A stretch of 64,000 nt of DNA from Tetranychus cinnabarinus. Its lineage: Eukaryota; Arthropoda; Arachnida; Trombidiformes; Tetranychidae. The notes beneath the pieces were generated by a model, which was not told where the DNA came from, did not search any database, and was given only the letters and a program-made list of their open reading frames with translations. The position numbers and the translations under genes were made by a program. Shown in pieces: positions 1-11,400 of this stretch (its first letter is position 1; every line of letters begins with the position of its first letter). The DNA is taken from the NCBI GenBank assembly GCA_022266195.1, contig WHVY01000001.1, forward strand, positions 4,030,001 to 4,094,000, written 5' to 3'.

Positions 1-51
1 ATGACAAGTAATAAAATGCTATAAATTTTTTTGTAGGATCTTTAATGATTT

Positions 52-493
52 CCCGGGTTACTATTATGACCAGGAAAGAGCCTAAATTTAGCCAACTTAC
101 ACAATCAAGAGCTTGATAACGTTTTGGCACTGATTTAGCTCAAATCTTACCAATTTTTTATTGAATTTTTACCAATAATTTATTAGATTAAAAACTTGAA
201 AAAAAGGTTATGGGATTCGAACCCAAACGCTCCGAAGCATCCGACCATCCCTCTAACCACTAAGCTAAGCTTTCTTATGTTGAAAGATCAATTTAAACTA
301 AATGTCAATAAAAAAATGGCCATTTAGCTAAAATCTTGTCAAGAAAATTTACCAAGAATTTTGGTGAACTAACAGCTAGATTCGAGTAAGAAATCAGCTC
401 AACAAGAAATGAACGAGAGTTTGAAAAAAAATTAGCTATTCTCCCGCTCATTACCAAGTTTTTGGTAATATTCAGTTAAAAGAGTAACCCGGG
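52..493. mobile_element. 442-bp non-autonomous element with 11-bp terminal inverted repeats
   Basis: The element starts with CCCGGGTTACT (52-62) and ends with its exact reverse complement AGTAACCCGGG (483-493). The DNA on both sides belongs to one copy of the palindromic repeat, so the element interrupts a known sequence, which supports insertion. Inside are several short inverted motifs around TTACCAA/TTGGTAA and a tRNA-like segment. No reading frame of note is present, so it would be a MITE-like passenger. I could not identify a clear target-site duplication. Confidence 0.5.
206..276 (-). tRNA. tRNA-like sequence, probably a pseudogene or tRNA-derived remnant
   Basis: On the - strand a box A-like segment (TTAGCTTAGTGGTTAGAG) is followed by a perfect box B (GGTTCGAATCC) with three G-C pairs around the T loop, and then a run of seven T, a typical Pol III terminator. 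The acceptor arm pairs badly and I cannot place a normal anticodon stem with U33, so a functional tRNA is unlikely. It lies wholly inside the terminal-inverted-repeat element. Confidence 0.4.
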
Positions 494-739
494 TTCATAT
501 TTCATTCCATCATAAAAAAAACTAATGTTTGGCCAAGAATGATGATTGTACATGATACCATTCCCAAAATATTAGATAAACATCATATACATCAGACGCC
601 ACATTCCATCCCATCTAAACATGCGATCGTAGTTTTAACTTTGGCCTCGATTTTTCCGAAAACTGTCTGTCGACCGAATAATTAAATGATACCAATGAAC
701 GTAGTTTTGACGTCTCTAAATATCGAAAGTTTCAGACTC

Positions 740-3700
740 TGTTAGTCTGTAAAGACATGAAAACTGGATCGATTTGTGGGATTTAAATGTTTCTCTGATA
801 AACTGTTTCCTCGAAAATCGAGTTACAAGTTGAAACTTCAATTGTTTTTTGTTCAATTATCAATGATTTTTTCATAAAACACTGCTTTACTGATGTAATT
901 TTTAATAAAGAACCAGAAAATGCATTTATTTTGAACAATAAACTTTTCTATTTTCTGTAAAGCATCTAAGTTCGATTTGCATTTAAACCGACTTTTTTCT
1001 GTGACTGTGCGAGTTAGAGGACTCAAACTTATTACAAATACATAAAAATTGTTTGTAAACATAATTTATTGCATACTTTTCTCAAGATATCAACAGTTCT
1101 GAATATTTTGGCCATTGACCTGAGAACTTTGGTCCTCAATATTTTAAGAATGACAGCACCTAAGATCACTATTCTTTCGCCAATTTAATCCTTTACCAAT
1201 TACTAATTCAATGCAATTCAAAAACTTTCCATAAGCGCATTTAATTCATGATAGCTGTGGTTTAAATGTGCTAGAAACAGCTTATTTAACAAAACAAACT
1301 CATCTTAACCCATTTCTTGTTAAAGAAAACAAGTTTCTGGTTAAACTGTCAAACATGATGCAAAGAATGCTGCTAAAGGCTCGAACATTTTAGTAATGAG
1401 TTGAGACTTATTGGGTTTGTAGGGGCGTAAAAACTAAATCCACTGGTGCTATTAAATAATTTATCAGATGATCAGTTTTTGAGAAAATCGAAGTCAAAGT
1501 TGAAACTTCGATCGCCTTTTCTTCAGCTATGGAAGCCGATTTCTGCAAATAACTAATCTTTACTGATGTAGATTTTGATGATGCGCCAAAAAATGCATTT
1601 ATTTGTCCAAATAGAATCTTCGTTCTCCAGTAAAGCATCTAAGTTCGATTTGCATTTAAACCGAATTTACTCTGTGACCAAAAAAGTTAGAGATCTGAAA
1701 CTTGTGATTAGTACATAAAAATTGATTGTTAACATAATGTATTGAATATTTTTTTCAAGATATCAACAGTTCTTTAGATTTTGACCATTGACCTGAGAAC
1801 TTTGGTTTATAATATTTCGAGCATGGTAGCACCTACGATCACCATTCTTTGACCGCAGACTAGATTCTGTCATAGGCTATAATTTGATATAACTCAATGC
1901 TGTATAAAATCATTTAATTATGAATAATCTTATAACACATAAGATTTGTGTTAAGTAACCTTCTAACTTTATAAATAAAATTTCAAATCTGACAACATCA
2001 GTCATAAAATGCTATAACTTTTTTTGTGCAATCTTGAATGATATAATGCTGATAGCCCATAGTGAAATCTAATAATTAGTCGAAGAATGATGACTGTAGG
2101 TTAGGCCATTCTCGAAATATTTAAGCTTTAAGTTTTTTAGCCCAATGGCCGAAATCAAGAGAATTATTGATGAATTGAAAAAAATATGTAAACCATGGTG
2201 TGTACATTCAATTTTTATGTACTAATAATAAGTTTCAGATCTCTAACTTTTTTGGTCACAGATTAAATTCGGTTTAAAGGCAAATCGAACTTAGATGCTT
2301 TACTGGAGAACGAAGATTTTATTTGGACAAATAAATGCATTTTCTGGTTCATCATCAAAATCTACATCAGTAAAATATAGTTTCATGAAAAAATCGGCTT
2401 CCATAACTGTACAAAAGGCGATCGAAATTTCAACTTTGACTTCGATTTTCTCAAAAACTGGCCATCTGATAAATTATTTAATAGTACCAAGTGATTCAGT
2501 TTTTACGCCTCTACAAACTCACCCAAGTCTCAAGTCATTACTCGCATTTTCGAGCCTTTGGCAGCATTCTTTGCATTATGTTTGACAGTTTAACCAGAAA
2601 ATTGTTTTATTTAACAAGAAATGGGTTAAGATGAGTTTGTTTTGTTAAATAAGCTGTTTCTAGCACATTTAAACCACAGCTATCATGAATTAAATGCGCT
2701 TATGGAAAGTTTTTGAATTGCATTGAATTAGTAATTGGTAAAGGATTAAATTGATGAAAGAACACAGATCGTATGTGCTATCATTCTCGAAATATTGAGG
2801 ACCAAAGTTCTCAGATCAATGGCCAAAATCTAAAGAACTATTGATGTCTTATAAAAAATATTCAATACATTATGTTAACAATCAATTTTTATGTACTAAT
2901 CATAAGTTTCAGATCTCTAACTTTTTTGGTCACAGAGTAAATTCGGTTTAAATGCAAATCAAACTTAGATGCTTTACTGGAGAACGAAGATTTTATTTGG
3001 ACAAATAAATGCATTTTCTGGTTCATCATCAAAATCTACATCAGTAGAATATAGTTTCATGAAAAAACCGGCTTCCAAAATCGTACAAAAAGTATTCGAA
3101 GTTGCAAATTTGGCCTCGATTTTCTCGAAAACTATCAATCGGATGAATTATTTAATAGTACCAATGAACGCAGTTTTAATTTCTCTAAAAACCCACCAAG
3201 GCTCAGCTCAAAATGTTCGAGTCTCTAGCACCATTCTTTGCATTATGTTTGCAAGTTTAACCAGAAAATGGGTTTATTTACCAAGAAATGGGTTAAGATG
3301 AGTTTGGATTATTGAATAAGTTGTTTCTCGCACGTTTAAAGCCCAAAGCCCATGACCCAAATAGGTAAATGGAAAATTATTGAATTGCATTGAATTATTA
3401 ATTGTTAAAGAATTGTATTGGTGACCGAATAGTCATTGTAGGTGCTACCATTGTCGAAATATCGATGTTCAAAGTTTTAGGTCAATGGCCAAAATCAAGA
3501 GAATTGCAGATAAATTGAAAAAAATATGTAAAAACAATTTCTATGGACCAATAAAAAGTTTTTGTTCTCTAATTTTTACGGTCACAGAAAGGTTTGTCTA
3601 AAAATCGAACTGATCTGTCTTAAAGGAAAAAGAAAATTTATTTCTTAAAATAAATGCATATTCTGATTGATCATAAAAAGTTACATCAAGAAGATGAGTT

Positions 3701-3850
3701 TCATTAATAAATCTGGTCGCACAGTTGTACAAAAGGTGAGCGAAGTTTCATCTTCGACTTCGATTTTCTTGAAAACCATCGATCAGAGAAATCTTTTAAT
3801 CGCACAAATAGAATTAGTTTTTATCCCCTTAAAAACCAACAGAGTCTGAG
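740..3850. repeat. Palindromic repeat 1: inverted arrays of ~0.67-kb units
   Basis: Two units run on the - strand (landmarks near 1638 and 968) and three on the + strand (landmarks 2295, 2969 and about 3620), arranged around an axis near 1966. Units within an arm recur about every 655-675 bp. Identity between arms is patchy: 1190-1350 is nearly the exact reverse complement of 2590-2750, while 1408-1638 differs clearly from 2295-2520. The ~490-bp spacer (about 1726-2215) matches the spacer of the palindrome at 58.9-61.2 kb. It could be a foldback-type transposon or a dispersed satellite. No transposase was seen. Confidence 0.75.
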
Positions 3851-4693
3851 TGACAGAAATTCATTTTCACTCGTTTGTGTCAACTTTGTGCATATATGTG
3901 ACAATTGTATACCAACAATCAAAGCAAATATTGAATTACGAGTCGGAAAGTCGGACTGAGAAGTTTACCTCGCTTACATATTTATACGAATTGTATTAGA
4001 TGAAAAATTAAGCCACCATATTATCCTGATTTGACTTCATCTTTTTATTATTTGCTAAGACCAATAAAACACCTCATTTTGGGTAGAAAGTGGAAACCCG
4101 ATTCGGCCTCAAAGTTCTGTACAAAAGAAGCTTTTGGGTTACTATAATATATTATTTCGTAAAAGCAATTGATGCTAATTGTGGTCGTTTCATTAAATAG
4201 TTTTAATTTGATAATTTGATCTTTTAAAATGTAAATTCAGTGCAGAAATTTTTTGATCTACTGAACATATTTTTCGCCCTAACACTTCGAGTCATGTGAA
4301 AAATCAATCTCATATCTTAATGATTAAATCTGAGAGATGGGGGCTTGTAGGTTCATCTGTATGTCTGTATTTACATTAATCAAGTGGCTGTTGAAAAAGC
4401 AGATAATAACAAGAAAATAAAATTGTATTTGCCGCTATTTTTATTTCTTGAAAGCTAATGCCAACCAATCAGCTGATGATATTTTTATTGTATAATTAAA
4501 TCTGGTAAACATTGAAAAATCTTTCCTTCAAATCACTCAACTATGCCAATTATTGAATAATAAATTTTATCATTATAGTATTGATATGTTACTTTTTACT
4601 CAGTTTATATTACACTTAAAGTAAATATTATAATCCCTTCCATCAGTAATATTTCTTGTTTTGTGATTTCACCTTCCTTCCATTTTGCTTGCC
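3851..4693. other. Intergenic DNA upstream of the VASt gene
   Basis: AT-rich sequence with no supported gene. I looked here for exons encoding the GRAM domain that normally precedes a VASt domain and found none. Confidence 0.5.
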
Positions 4694-5668
4694 ATGATGA
4701 ACCTTGATGGAGCTCAAATGCTGGACAGAACTTTTTCATTGAATGTTGATGATGTTTTCAATATGATTTTCTTTGATAGTCCATTTTTCCAATCGCTCTT
4801 GGCCAAAAGAAACACGTATAATATTACAGTTGGTGAATGGACTGATATAGATCCAAACAATGTTTCAGATGATCTTAAGGAATACAAGCAATATCGGAAT
4901 CTATCGTATACAATGGATGTGAACCAGTCAATGGCTAAAACTGTATCAACAACCGAGGTTCAATATTTATATGCCAGTTCTACTCCTGGTCAAGCATATG
5001 TGATAAAATCAGAAGTATCCAATATGGGATTTCCGTTATCAAGCAGCTTTCGAGTTGATACTGTTTATTATTTAAGCAGAGGAGAAACTGAAAACGAGTG
5101 TAATTTGCAAATTTATGGCAAAGTTGTGTTTAAAAAAAGTGCTTGGGGAATGAAATCATTGATTGAAGATTCTACTATTCAAGGATTAAGTACTTATGTC
5201 GAAGATCTGACCAGATCATTACTAGAACTTACTGAGCCCGATCTTAAAAATATAAAGTTATCCAATGGATCAAGTTTTTTATCCAAGGAATCTATTGCAC
5301 CAATGACTGAATCTATTATTGTAACTCGTGATCCGATAATTGCTGGAAAAAAATCTTTGAGTTTGAGGAAAAGATCATCGTCTACATCATCTTCATCACT
5401 TTCACCTAATATCATTGATCAAAAATTGTCTAGTGAGTCTGGTATAAAGAAACGCCGTGATCATTTATTTATTAATAAAATACAAACTTCATTAGGTGAG
5501 GAATCAAGTACCAATCAAATAGATACTTTGTTGATAAGAACTGTTTTTGTTTTACTTATTCTACTATCAACTCTAAATTTCTTCCTTTATATTAGACTAT
5601 TAAGATTAGAAGATTCAGCTCAACTCTTGAAATCAATATTACATCCTGACTTTACGGTTCAAAGCTAA
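4694..5668 (+). CDS. VASt-domain membrane protein, Aster/GRAMD1-like but without a visible GRAM domain
   Basis: The reading frame encodes about 324 residues from ATGATG at 4694. Residues ~7-180 look like a VASt (StAR-related, sterol-binding) domain: a Gly-Ala-Gln-Met-Leu start, then DSPFF, then VGEW, as in GRAMD1/Aster proteins, which move cholesterol from plasma membrane to ER. A Ser/Lys-rich linker follows, then one hydrophobic helix (TVFVLLILLSTLNFFLYIRL) near residues 281-300 that would anchor it in the ER with a short tail. Human GRAMD1 proteins carry an N-terminal GRAM domain; none is seen here. Either the gene is a VASt-only derivative, or the GRAM exons lie beyond the upstream repeats and the true exon starts at an acceptor such as the AG at about 4710. 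The family call is firm; the start is not. Confidence 0.7.
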   Translation: MMNLDGAQMLDRTFSLNVDDVFNMIFFDSPFFQSLLAKRNTYNITVGEWTDIDPNNVSDDLKEYKQYRNLSYTMDVNQSMAKTVSTTEVQYLYASSTPGQAYVIKSEVSNMGFPLSSSFRVDTVYYLSRGETENECNLQIYGKVVFKKSAWGMKSLIEDSTIQGLSTYVEDLTRSLLELTEPDLKNIKLSNGSSFLSKESIAPMTESIIVTRDPIIAGKKSLSLRKRSSSTSSSSLSPNIIDQKLSSESGIKKRRDHLFINKIQTSLGEESSTNQIDTLLIRTVFVLLILLSTLNFFLYIRLLRLEDSAQLLKSILHPDFTVQS

Positions 5669-6222
5669 AGTCCTATCTTCCATTGCATTCCATGTAAAAA
5701 GAAATATTTGATAATTTTCTGGTTTTTGTTTGTTTCAATCGTCACTCAGTTTTAACGTTGTATTTATTAATTTTATTTTTGGATAATGGTTATTTCAATT
5801 TATCACAATCGATCTCTTTGTAATTTTTAAAAATAGCTACCCATAGTTTTGTAAACCAAAACAAGCCTCGCCAACTAAATTATTAGTGTATGAATTTGAA
5901 TATAAATATAAATAATTAAATTTGAAATTAAAAAGATATTTTACTCTTATCAAATTTCAAAAATTATTTGTTAGACAAATCAGCCGTAAGTGAAAATGGA
6001 CGCACCAATCCGCTATAGTCAGACTTAAATTCAATTTCTTATGATTTTTCTTCGACATAATTCCTGTTCAAATTTACCGAATTTTTCTCATTTTATCAAT
6101 ATTTATTTACATTCAGACGTATGGTGGGACATAATATTGATGCATGATAACATTCATTAAACAATTACATTAGCACATTACCAGATCAAATTAACCGTCT
6201 AGGAATCTTAATAAATTGTGTT
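5669..6222. other. 3' flank of the VASt gene and intergenic AT-rich DNA
   Basis: Contains AATAAA-like poly(A) motifs soon after the stop codon (about 5880-5930). No further gene seen. Confidence 0.5.
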
Positions 6223-6371
6223 TTAATCTTTGTGTTTATGGTCTTCCTTATGTCCGTGATGGTCGTGATGTTTGTGGTGATCATGATGTCCATCTTCATG
6301 ATGTTTCTTACCTTAAACCAGATCAAGGCGAGAAGAGCAAAGATCAAAACGACGATTATCGAGAATCTCAT
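6223..6371 (-). pseudogene. Histidine-rich small secreted peptide gene with an apparent frameshift
   Basis: Starting at 6371 the - strand encodes a signal-peptide-like segment (MRFSIIVVLIFALLALIW) very close to the start of the neighbouring secreted peptide gene (MRLSIIFVLVFVFLSLI). Directly after it, in a different frame, lies a strikingly His-rich stretch (HHDHHKHHDHHGHK) that ends at TAA 6223-6225. A single-base shift near 6312 separates the two. The junction also reads AAG/GTAAGA, a good donor, so splicing could matter. The His-rich tail would be expected to bind metal ions, but that is inference. It may be a young pseudogene, a sequencing slip or an unusual splice form. Confidence 0.45.
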
Positions 6372-6727
6372 ACTTATGAATAAAAAGTGTACAAGACTTA
6401 AGACGAATCATTAATAATTATTGGTTTGGAGGCTAGTTTAATTATGTACTGGTTTCAATAATTATCAATATCTATCAACCAAGATTTTACTTAACGAAAA
6501 CATTCTCAACGGCGACGTGGGCTCAAGTTCATATAATTTTAAAACATAAATTTGCACGATACGCGATAAAGTAAAAGATTTAAATAATTTACACCAAATT
6601 TAGAATATAAATTTTTTATTTAAAATGGAAGATAAAATCTTCAAGTCGAAGGATTTTTACATAGACTTATGTAAATTGAAATAAAAACCAAGTAATCACT
6701 GATTATTCACTATTAAACTGAGAAGCA

Positions 6728-6964
6728 TTAACCATGTTTGTGTTTTGGGTGTTCCTTGTGTTTTGGAGGTTCCTTATGTTTCGGTGGTTCTTTATGTTTT
6801 GGAGGCTCTTTGTGTTTAGGTGGTTCCTTGTGCTTTGGTGGTTCCTTATGTTTCGGTGGTTCCTTGTGTTTTGGTTCTGGCTTTTTATCATCACAAGAAA
6901 CAAGATCAGTACTGATCAAAGATAAAAACACAAACACTAAAACAAAAATGATTGAAAGTCGCAT
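6728..6964 (-). CDS. Small secreted peptide with Lys-His-Lys-Glu-Pro-Pro repeats
   Basis: The 78-residue product starts at ATG 6964. Residues 1-24 form a signal peptide (hydrophobic core, likely cleavage after VSC). The mature part is acidic-basic DDKKPEPK followed by about seven tandem copies of a six-residue unit, KHKEPP, ending KHKHG. The DNA repeat is 18 bp, so the other frames are also open; those are shadows. The signal peptide matches that of the His-rich gene 350 bp downstream on the same strand, so the two are likely duplicates. A TATAAATA box lies at 7071-7078. No known family was recognised; a secreted cuticular, salivary or metal-binding role is only a guess. Confidence 0.65.
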   Translation of the reverse strand: MRLSIIFVLVFVFLSLISTDLVSCDDKKPEPKHKEPPKHKEPPKHKEPPKHKEPPKHKEPPKHKEPPKHKEHPKHKHG

Positions 6965-7070
6965 ATTGATGTACAATTGGTATAAAACTTTAGTCAAAAA
7001 GAGAAGACAAATTACCGATTGTTGTTTATTGTTGGAAACAGAATGATCTTTCATTTGAATTGTTTCTCGC

Positions 7071-7078
7071 TATTTATA
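7071..7078 (-). promoter_or_regulatory. TATA box of the KHKEPP peptide gene
   Basis: TATAAATA on the - strand, about 107 bp upstream of the start codon, which leaves a plausible short 5' UTR. Confidence 0.5.
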
Positions 7079-8411
7079 CTTAAAATAAATGAAAGATCGA
7101 GATGTCACAAAATAATTTGAATGTGCGTTAATGATCAATGATTTGATAAAAATTAATGAGCCTAAAAGTGTCAGGATCTTTATCGAGCCTAACTTTCCGG
7201 TTAAAAAGGTAATCAATTAATAGCAATTTTACTGTAATAGAACATTGTTTTTCAATGAAACCTCAATTAATCATGATCTTGAATGAACAGCTCTCTGAGC
7301 GCTGTAACCTGAATATAAGAAACTCATTTCATAAAGTTAACATTATTACAATTACAGCCATTTTGATCTAGGAATCAAAATTTCAGCTCCAAGTTCAAGT
7401 TAGTTTGCATGAAATAACATGCAGCATTGAACTTGATCATTATGAAAATAAAATCGATAATAATAAAAACAAATAATTGTTATCTTGATGAGAATAAATG
7501 TTTTAATCAAAGCGATGGATTTTTGTAGAGCATTTTTATATCTTCATTAATTATTCTGAATTTAAATCATTTAAGCAAGCAATCTTGGCTGGCTCAGCAA
7601 AATACAACTTCAAAGGCTGATGAGAAAAGGCTGACTGAGAAATAGCTAACCTGATTCCCCTTCTGGTTTTCCCTTCTGTTACTTCTTTTCTTCTTCTCTT
7701 CTCTCTTCATCATCTTTTCCTTTTTCTTTTATTCAGTTTATCATCAGATTTGTGACTGTAAACGTTGATATTTGTACTTTTATTGACAATTAGTTTGATT
7801 TGACCGTTTGAACATGATTAAATGATGGTTAATGTTTTTTCCATGGCCATATCTGCTTATTGAATTCCTATTTCTTTTTCTGGTGCAAAGTGAAGCTCTC
7901 AACATCTGATCGCCTGTTCCGCTTGTTTACTTTGTTTACTGTGAAATGATCTAGCTAACTACTTGAATATAATCAAAATGTTGACCTGATAATGATCTAC
8001 TTAACCTTCATTTGATAATAGTGTGTAATATTTCTACCTCTTAAATCTGATTTTTGTTATATCATAAATAATATGGTTAGTATAACATTTATATCCTTTG
8101 TTTCAACCTAGTATAATTAACCCTCCATCTTTTCACATTGTCTTTTCTTTTCAGGTCCCTCAAGTAATACATATGACAATGGATCGCTGTCGGAGAGAAT
8201 CGTCTATTACTTCTTAATGACTCTCACCACCAATCTTGGATTATTCATTTCACCTCCACTTGTAAAATCATCATTCTATGCTGGACTTGATATTAACCTT
8301 CATTTGTTCATTTGGTTGACCGCTTAGGATAGTTCCTTCAATCAGAGGTTTTATACTATTGTGCTTAAATCATCTTAATTCGTCACAACCATTCCTTTCT
8401 AAACAAATAGG
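7079..8411. other. Intergenic DNA and probable SPPL3 5' UTR region
   Basis: Contains a C/T-rich tract (about 7675-7740). There is an acceptor-like site at about 8155 (CTTTTCTTTTCAG) that may begin a 5' UTR exon of SPPL3, and the acceptor TCTAAACAAATAG that ends at 8410, next to the SPPL3 start codon. No separate coding region seen. Confidence 0.4.
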
Positions 8412-11400
8412 ATGTCAAAAACAAGCAACTATCAATGGTAATGGCATTTTAGTTATCATAATTTCTGTTTATAAGTTTACCAACTCTTGATATTAGACAG
8501 ATGAGGCCTTTAATGATAATTCATTTACATTCATTGAAAACCAGAGTACAGATATATCTATCTATGCTTAATTATCACTAAGACCATCTAATGAACTCAG
8601 CATGAGTATACAGATGAAATCTAATCCTTTATAGCAGTTTTAAATAAGTTTTTTGAGAGCCAGTTTTTTTACTTGACAAACAAACTGCTGAATAGCCTGT
8701 ATCTTCATTGCTCATTGATCTGTAAATTTGAAACTCAATCTATTGTATCGAACTCGAGACTGTTGATAGTATAAACAATGCTTTATTCTTGAGAATGGAT
8801 TATGAGTCTGTATTTTTCTATCTGAACTTCATTCGGGCCAATTTTTGCTTGTCAAGTGGTAAAATAGAGTTGCAGACAAAACTTTTCTTTATTTCCACTG
8901 AATCGTCTTTTAAATTGGGACAAATCAAAATAATGATTGGAAGAGATTTAAAAATCTAACTTTGCACTAAAATTTACAATGCATTCTTTTATTTTTTGTT
9001 CTTAGGGTGTATTCATTAGTCGACTCATCTCGAGTCTCTACTTTCTTAATCTCAATGCTGTTGATTGTCTATGGCAGTTTCAGGTAAGTTGTAACCTTTG
9101 ATTTGGCAAGTTATGCGTTTTAATGGATATTTTCACTTATTAATCATATTATGCTAATTATGGACTTTTTTCTTCTCGGTTTCTTTTTCTAGATCACTTA
9201 ACATGGAACAGGAAGCAAAAGAAAAAGAAAAGGATTCCAATGGTCAATCAGCCGAAAATAGTAAATATCTTGATTCAATGAATAACTAAAAAAGCGCTCT
9301 GTTACTCTCGACTAATCATATCATCATATCTTACATTCTAATTTCAGATGTCCAAACACTTGATACGATGCAAGCTTTATGTCTCCCGTTGGGTGCATCT
9401 ATTTCACTTTTAATCATGTTTTTCTTCTTTGATTCAATGCAAATGCTTTTTGCCATTTGTACTGCAAGTAAGTAATTAAGTAACATATTATGATTAAGTA
9501 AATACATAATAAAATCTTATATTTAAATTATTAATTATATTTTCTCATTCTCCTTCAATAATATAGTCATCGCAGCCATAGCATTAGCATTTCTCCTGCT
9601 TCCAATGTGTCAATATATGGTCAGGCCGTGTACAGATAAGAAAAAGTAATTTTCTCCCATCTCGAAAACTCGAATCGTTTTTCTGAAAATATTTAAAATT
9701 AATCTTAATATGAATTTCATTGTTTACAGGATCTCGTTTGGATTTTGTGGACGTTTTACTGTGGCCGAAATCCTTTCCTTCTCATTATCTGTTACAATTG
9801 TCTGCATCTGGGTTCTCACTGGACACTGGTTACTTATGGATGGTATGATTAACTTGTCATTTTGACTCTTACTGACTGTAAATTCAAACACTTATTAACT
9901 CAAACTTTTATTTATTTTATATTCATTGTGGTACTTGGCAAATGATAACTAACTGGATTTTTTGTGAATGTATAACGGTTGATCGCTTCAAATGGACTCT
10001 GATGTTGACTAAACCATCAACTAGCGATGGGAATGGGCTTGTGTGTCGCATTTATTGCCCTTGTTCGACTTCCAAGTCTCAAAGTTTCTACACTTCTACT
10101 TACTGGTCTTTTAATTTACGATGTGTTCTGGGTTTTCTTTTCCTCTTACATCTTTAACTCTAACGTGATGGTCAAGGTAGCTACTCGTCCTGCTGATAAT
10201 CCAGTTGGAGTGATGGCAAAAAAGTTACATCTAAGTGGCATGGTTAGCCATGATCCCCCTAAACTCTCCTTACCTGGCAAACTTATTTTTCCAAGCATGA
10301 ATAACAATGGCCATTTTTCAATGTTAGGCCTTGGTGATATTGTAAGTCTAATATTACAAACATCTCTTAAACTCAACTCAATAATTCATAAAGATGATAA
10401 TTATCTGTTCAAGAGAGTTGAGAAAACTTTCATCATCTGTTGATCTCAGCTTTGACCTGTTTTCCTCCTCTATTGAATTTCCTATTCAGTGCTGAAAATG
10501 TAAAATGGATTTTAAGGATGGAAGGAAAAAAGACAAAAAAACTTGACTTTTATGAATACTTTTTTGTTGTTTTGTTGTGTTTTTTCACTCTGAACAAGTT
10601 TGAGAAAAAAAAGTTCCAGCATCTTCATGATTTCTTTTTTCCTTTCCCGTAACTCACCAATCGGATGTTTCAAAGCTTTGTTATATTGTGTGGGAATCCA
10701 TTTGACCTCATCAACTAAATTTAGTTTTGTTGTGGCAAAATTTTGATTAAATGCAAGACCTGATAACGCAAAATGAATAAGGTTTTAATGAACCAAGAAA
10801 ACTATACTGAGATCCAGAATTGCGTGATCAGTGATTTATTTCCTTTATCACTTGTTCATCTTTAATAATTTGTTGTCATCTATGATTTACTAATTGAAAG
10901 AGCTTGAAATTTCAGTTTTCCAGAGGCTTATGATTTTGTAAGCTCAATTTTTTCCTCGAAGATTCCTCTTATTATGAATTTCCCTTCTTTGATCCATATC
11001 TTCAATATTAATTATTTGAATCCACTGTCTGCATTTAATCAATATTTTACTTCCTTCTACTGCAGATTAATCATTGAATTAGATCAATGTTAATCCTTTG
11101 ACTTTGTTAGCTTAATTTCTGCTCGCAACCTTCCATTAAATCTCAATCGATTTACAGTGATTTCTCATAATGAAAAAATATGCTCAAGTCAAAGTTTCAA
11201 GTTTCAATCCGATGAAACCATTTATTAAATTCAAATATTGACCCATGAAATGACCTCGATGAAATTACATTTTAAGCTGAAGTAATAGTCTGATAATTAC
11301 TGCTTTTATGTTACTTTAAATCTACATTCAAATAAGATACAGACAGCTTGTGAGCTTCATCCAAATAAAAGTGGAGTTGATGATTTTTTCCTGTTTCTAA

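Larger units (their letters stand above)
1..735 (+). repeat. Degenerate copy of the palindromic repeat family, split by an insertion
   Basis: Bases 1-51 match the spacer of the palindromes further on (compare 2003-2040 and 60065-60110). The match resumes after 493 and runs to about 725, with the unit in + orientation (for example 610-720 resembles 2420-2520). Around 735-745 the orientation flips to the - strand units of the next palindrome. The copy is older and more diverged than the others, and its left part lies outside the window. Confidence 0.6.

Noticed and set aside
1408..1638. Open frames in palindrome units (also 2969-3301, 3667-3849, 59416-59706, 60372-60662) as protein genes
   Set aside because: They are copies of one dispersed repeat, without a domain or splice context; listed only as a repeat property.
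6738..7046. + strand Cys/Gly/Phe-rich frame opposite the KHKEPP peptide gene
   Set aside because: It is an antisense shadow of an 18-bp tandem repeat; the - strand has the signal peptide and TATA box.
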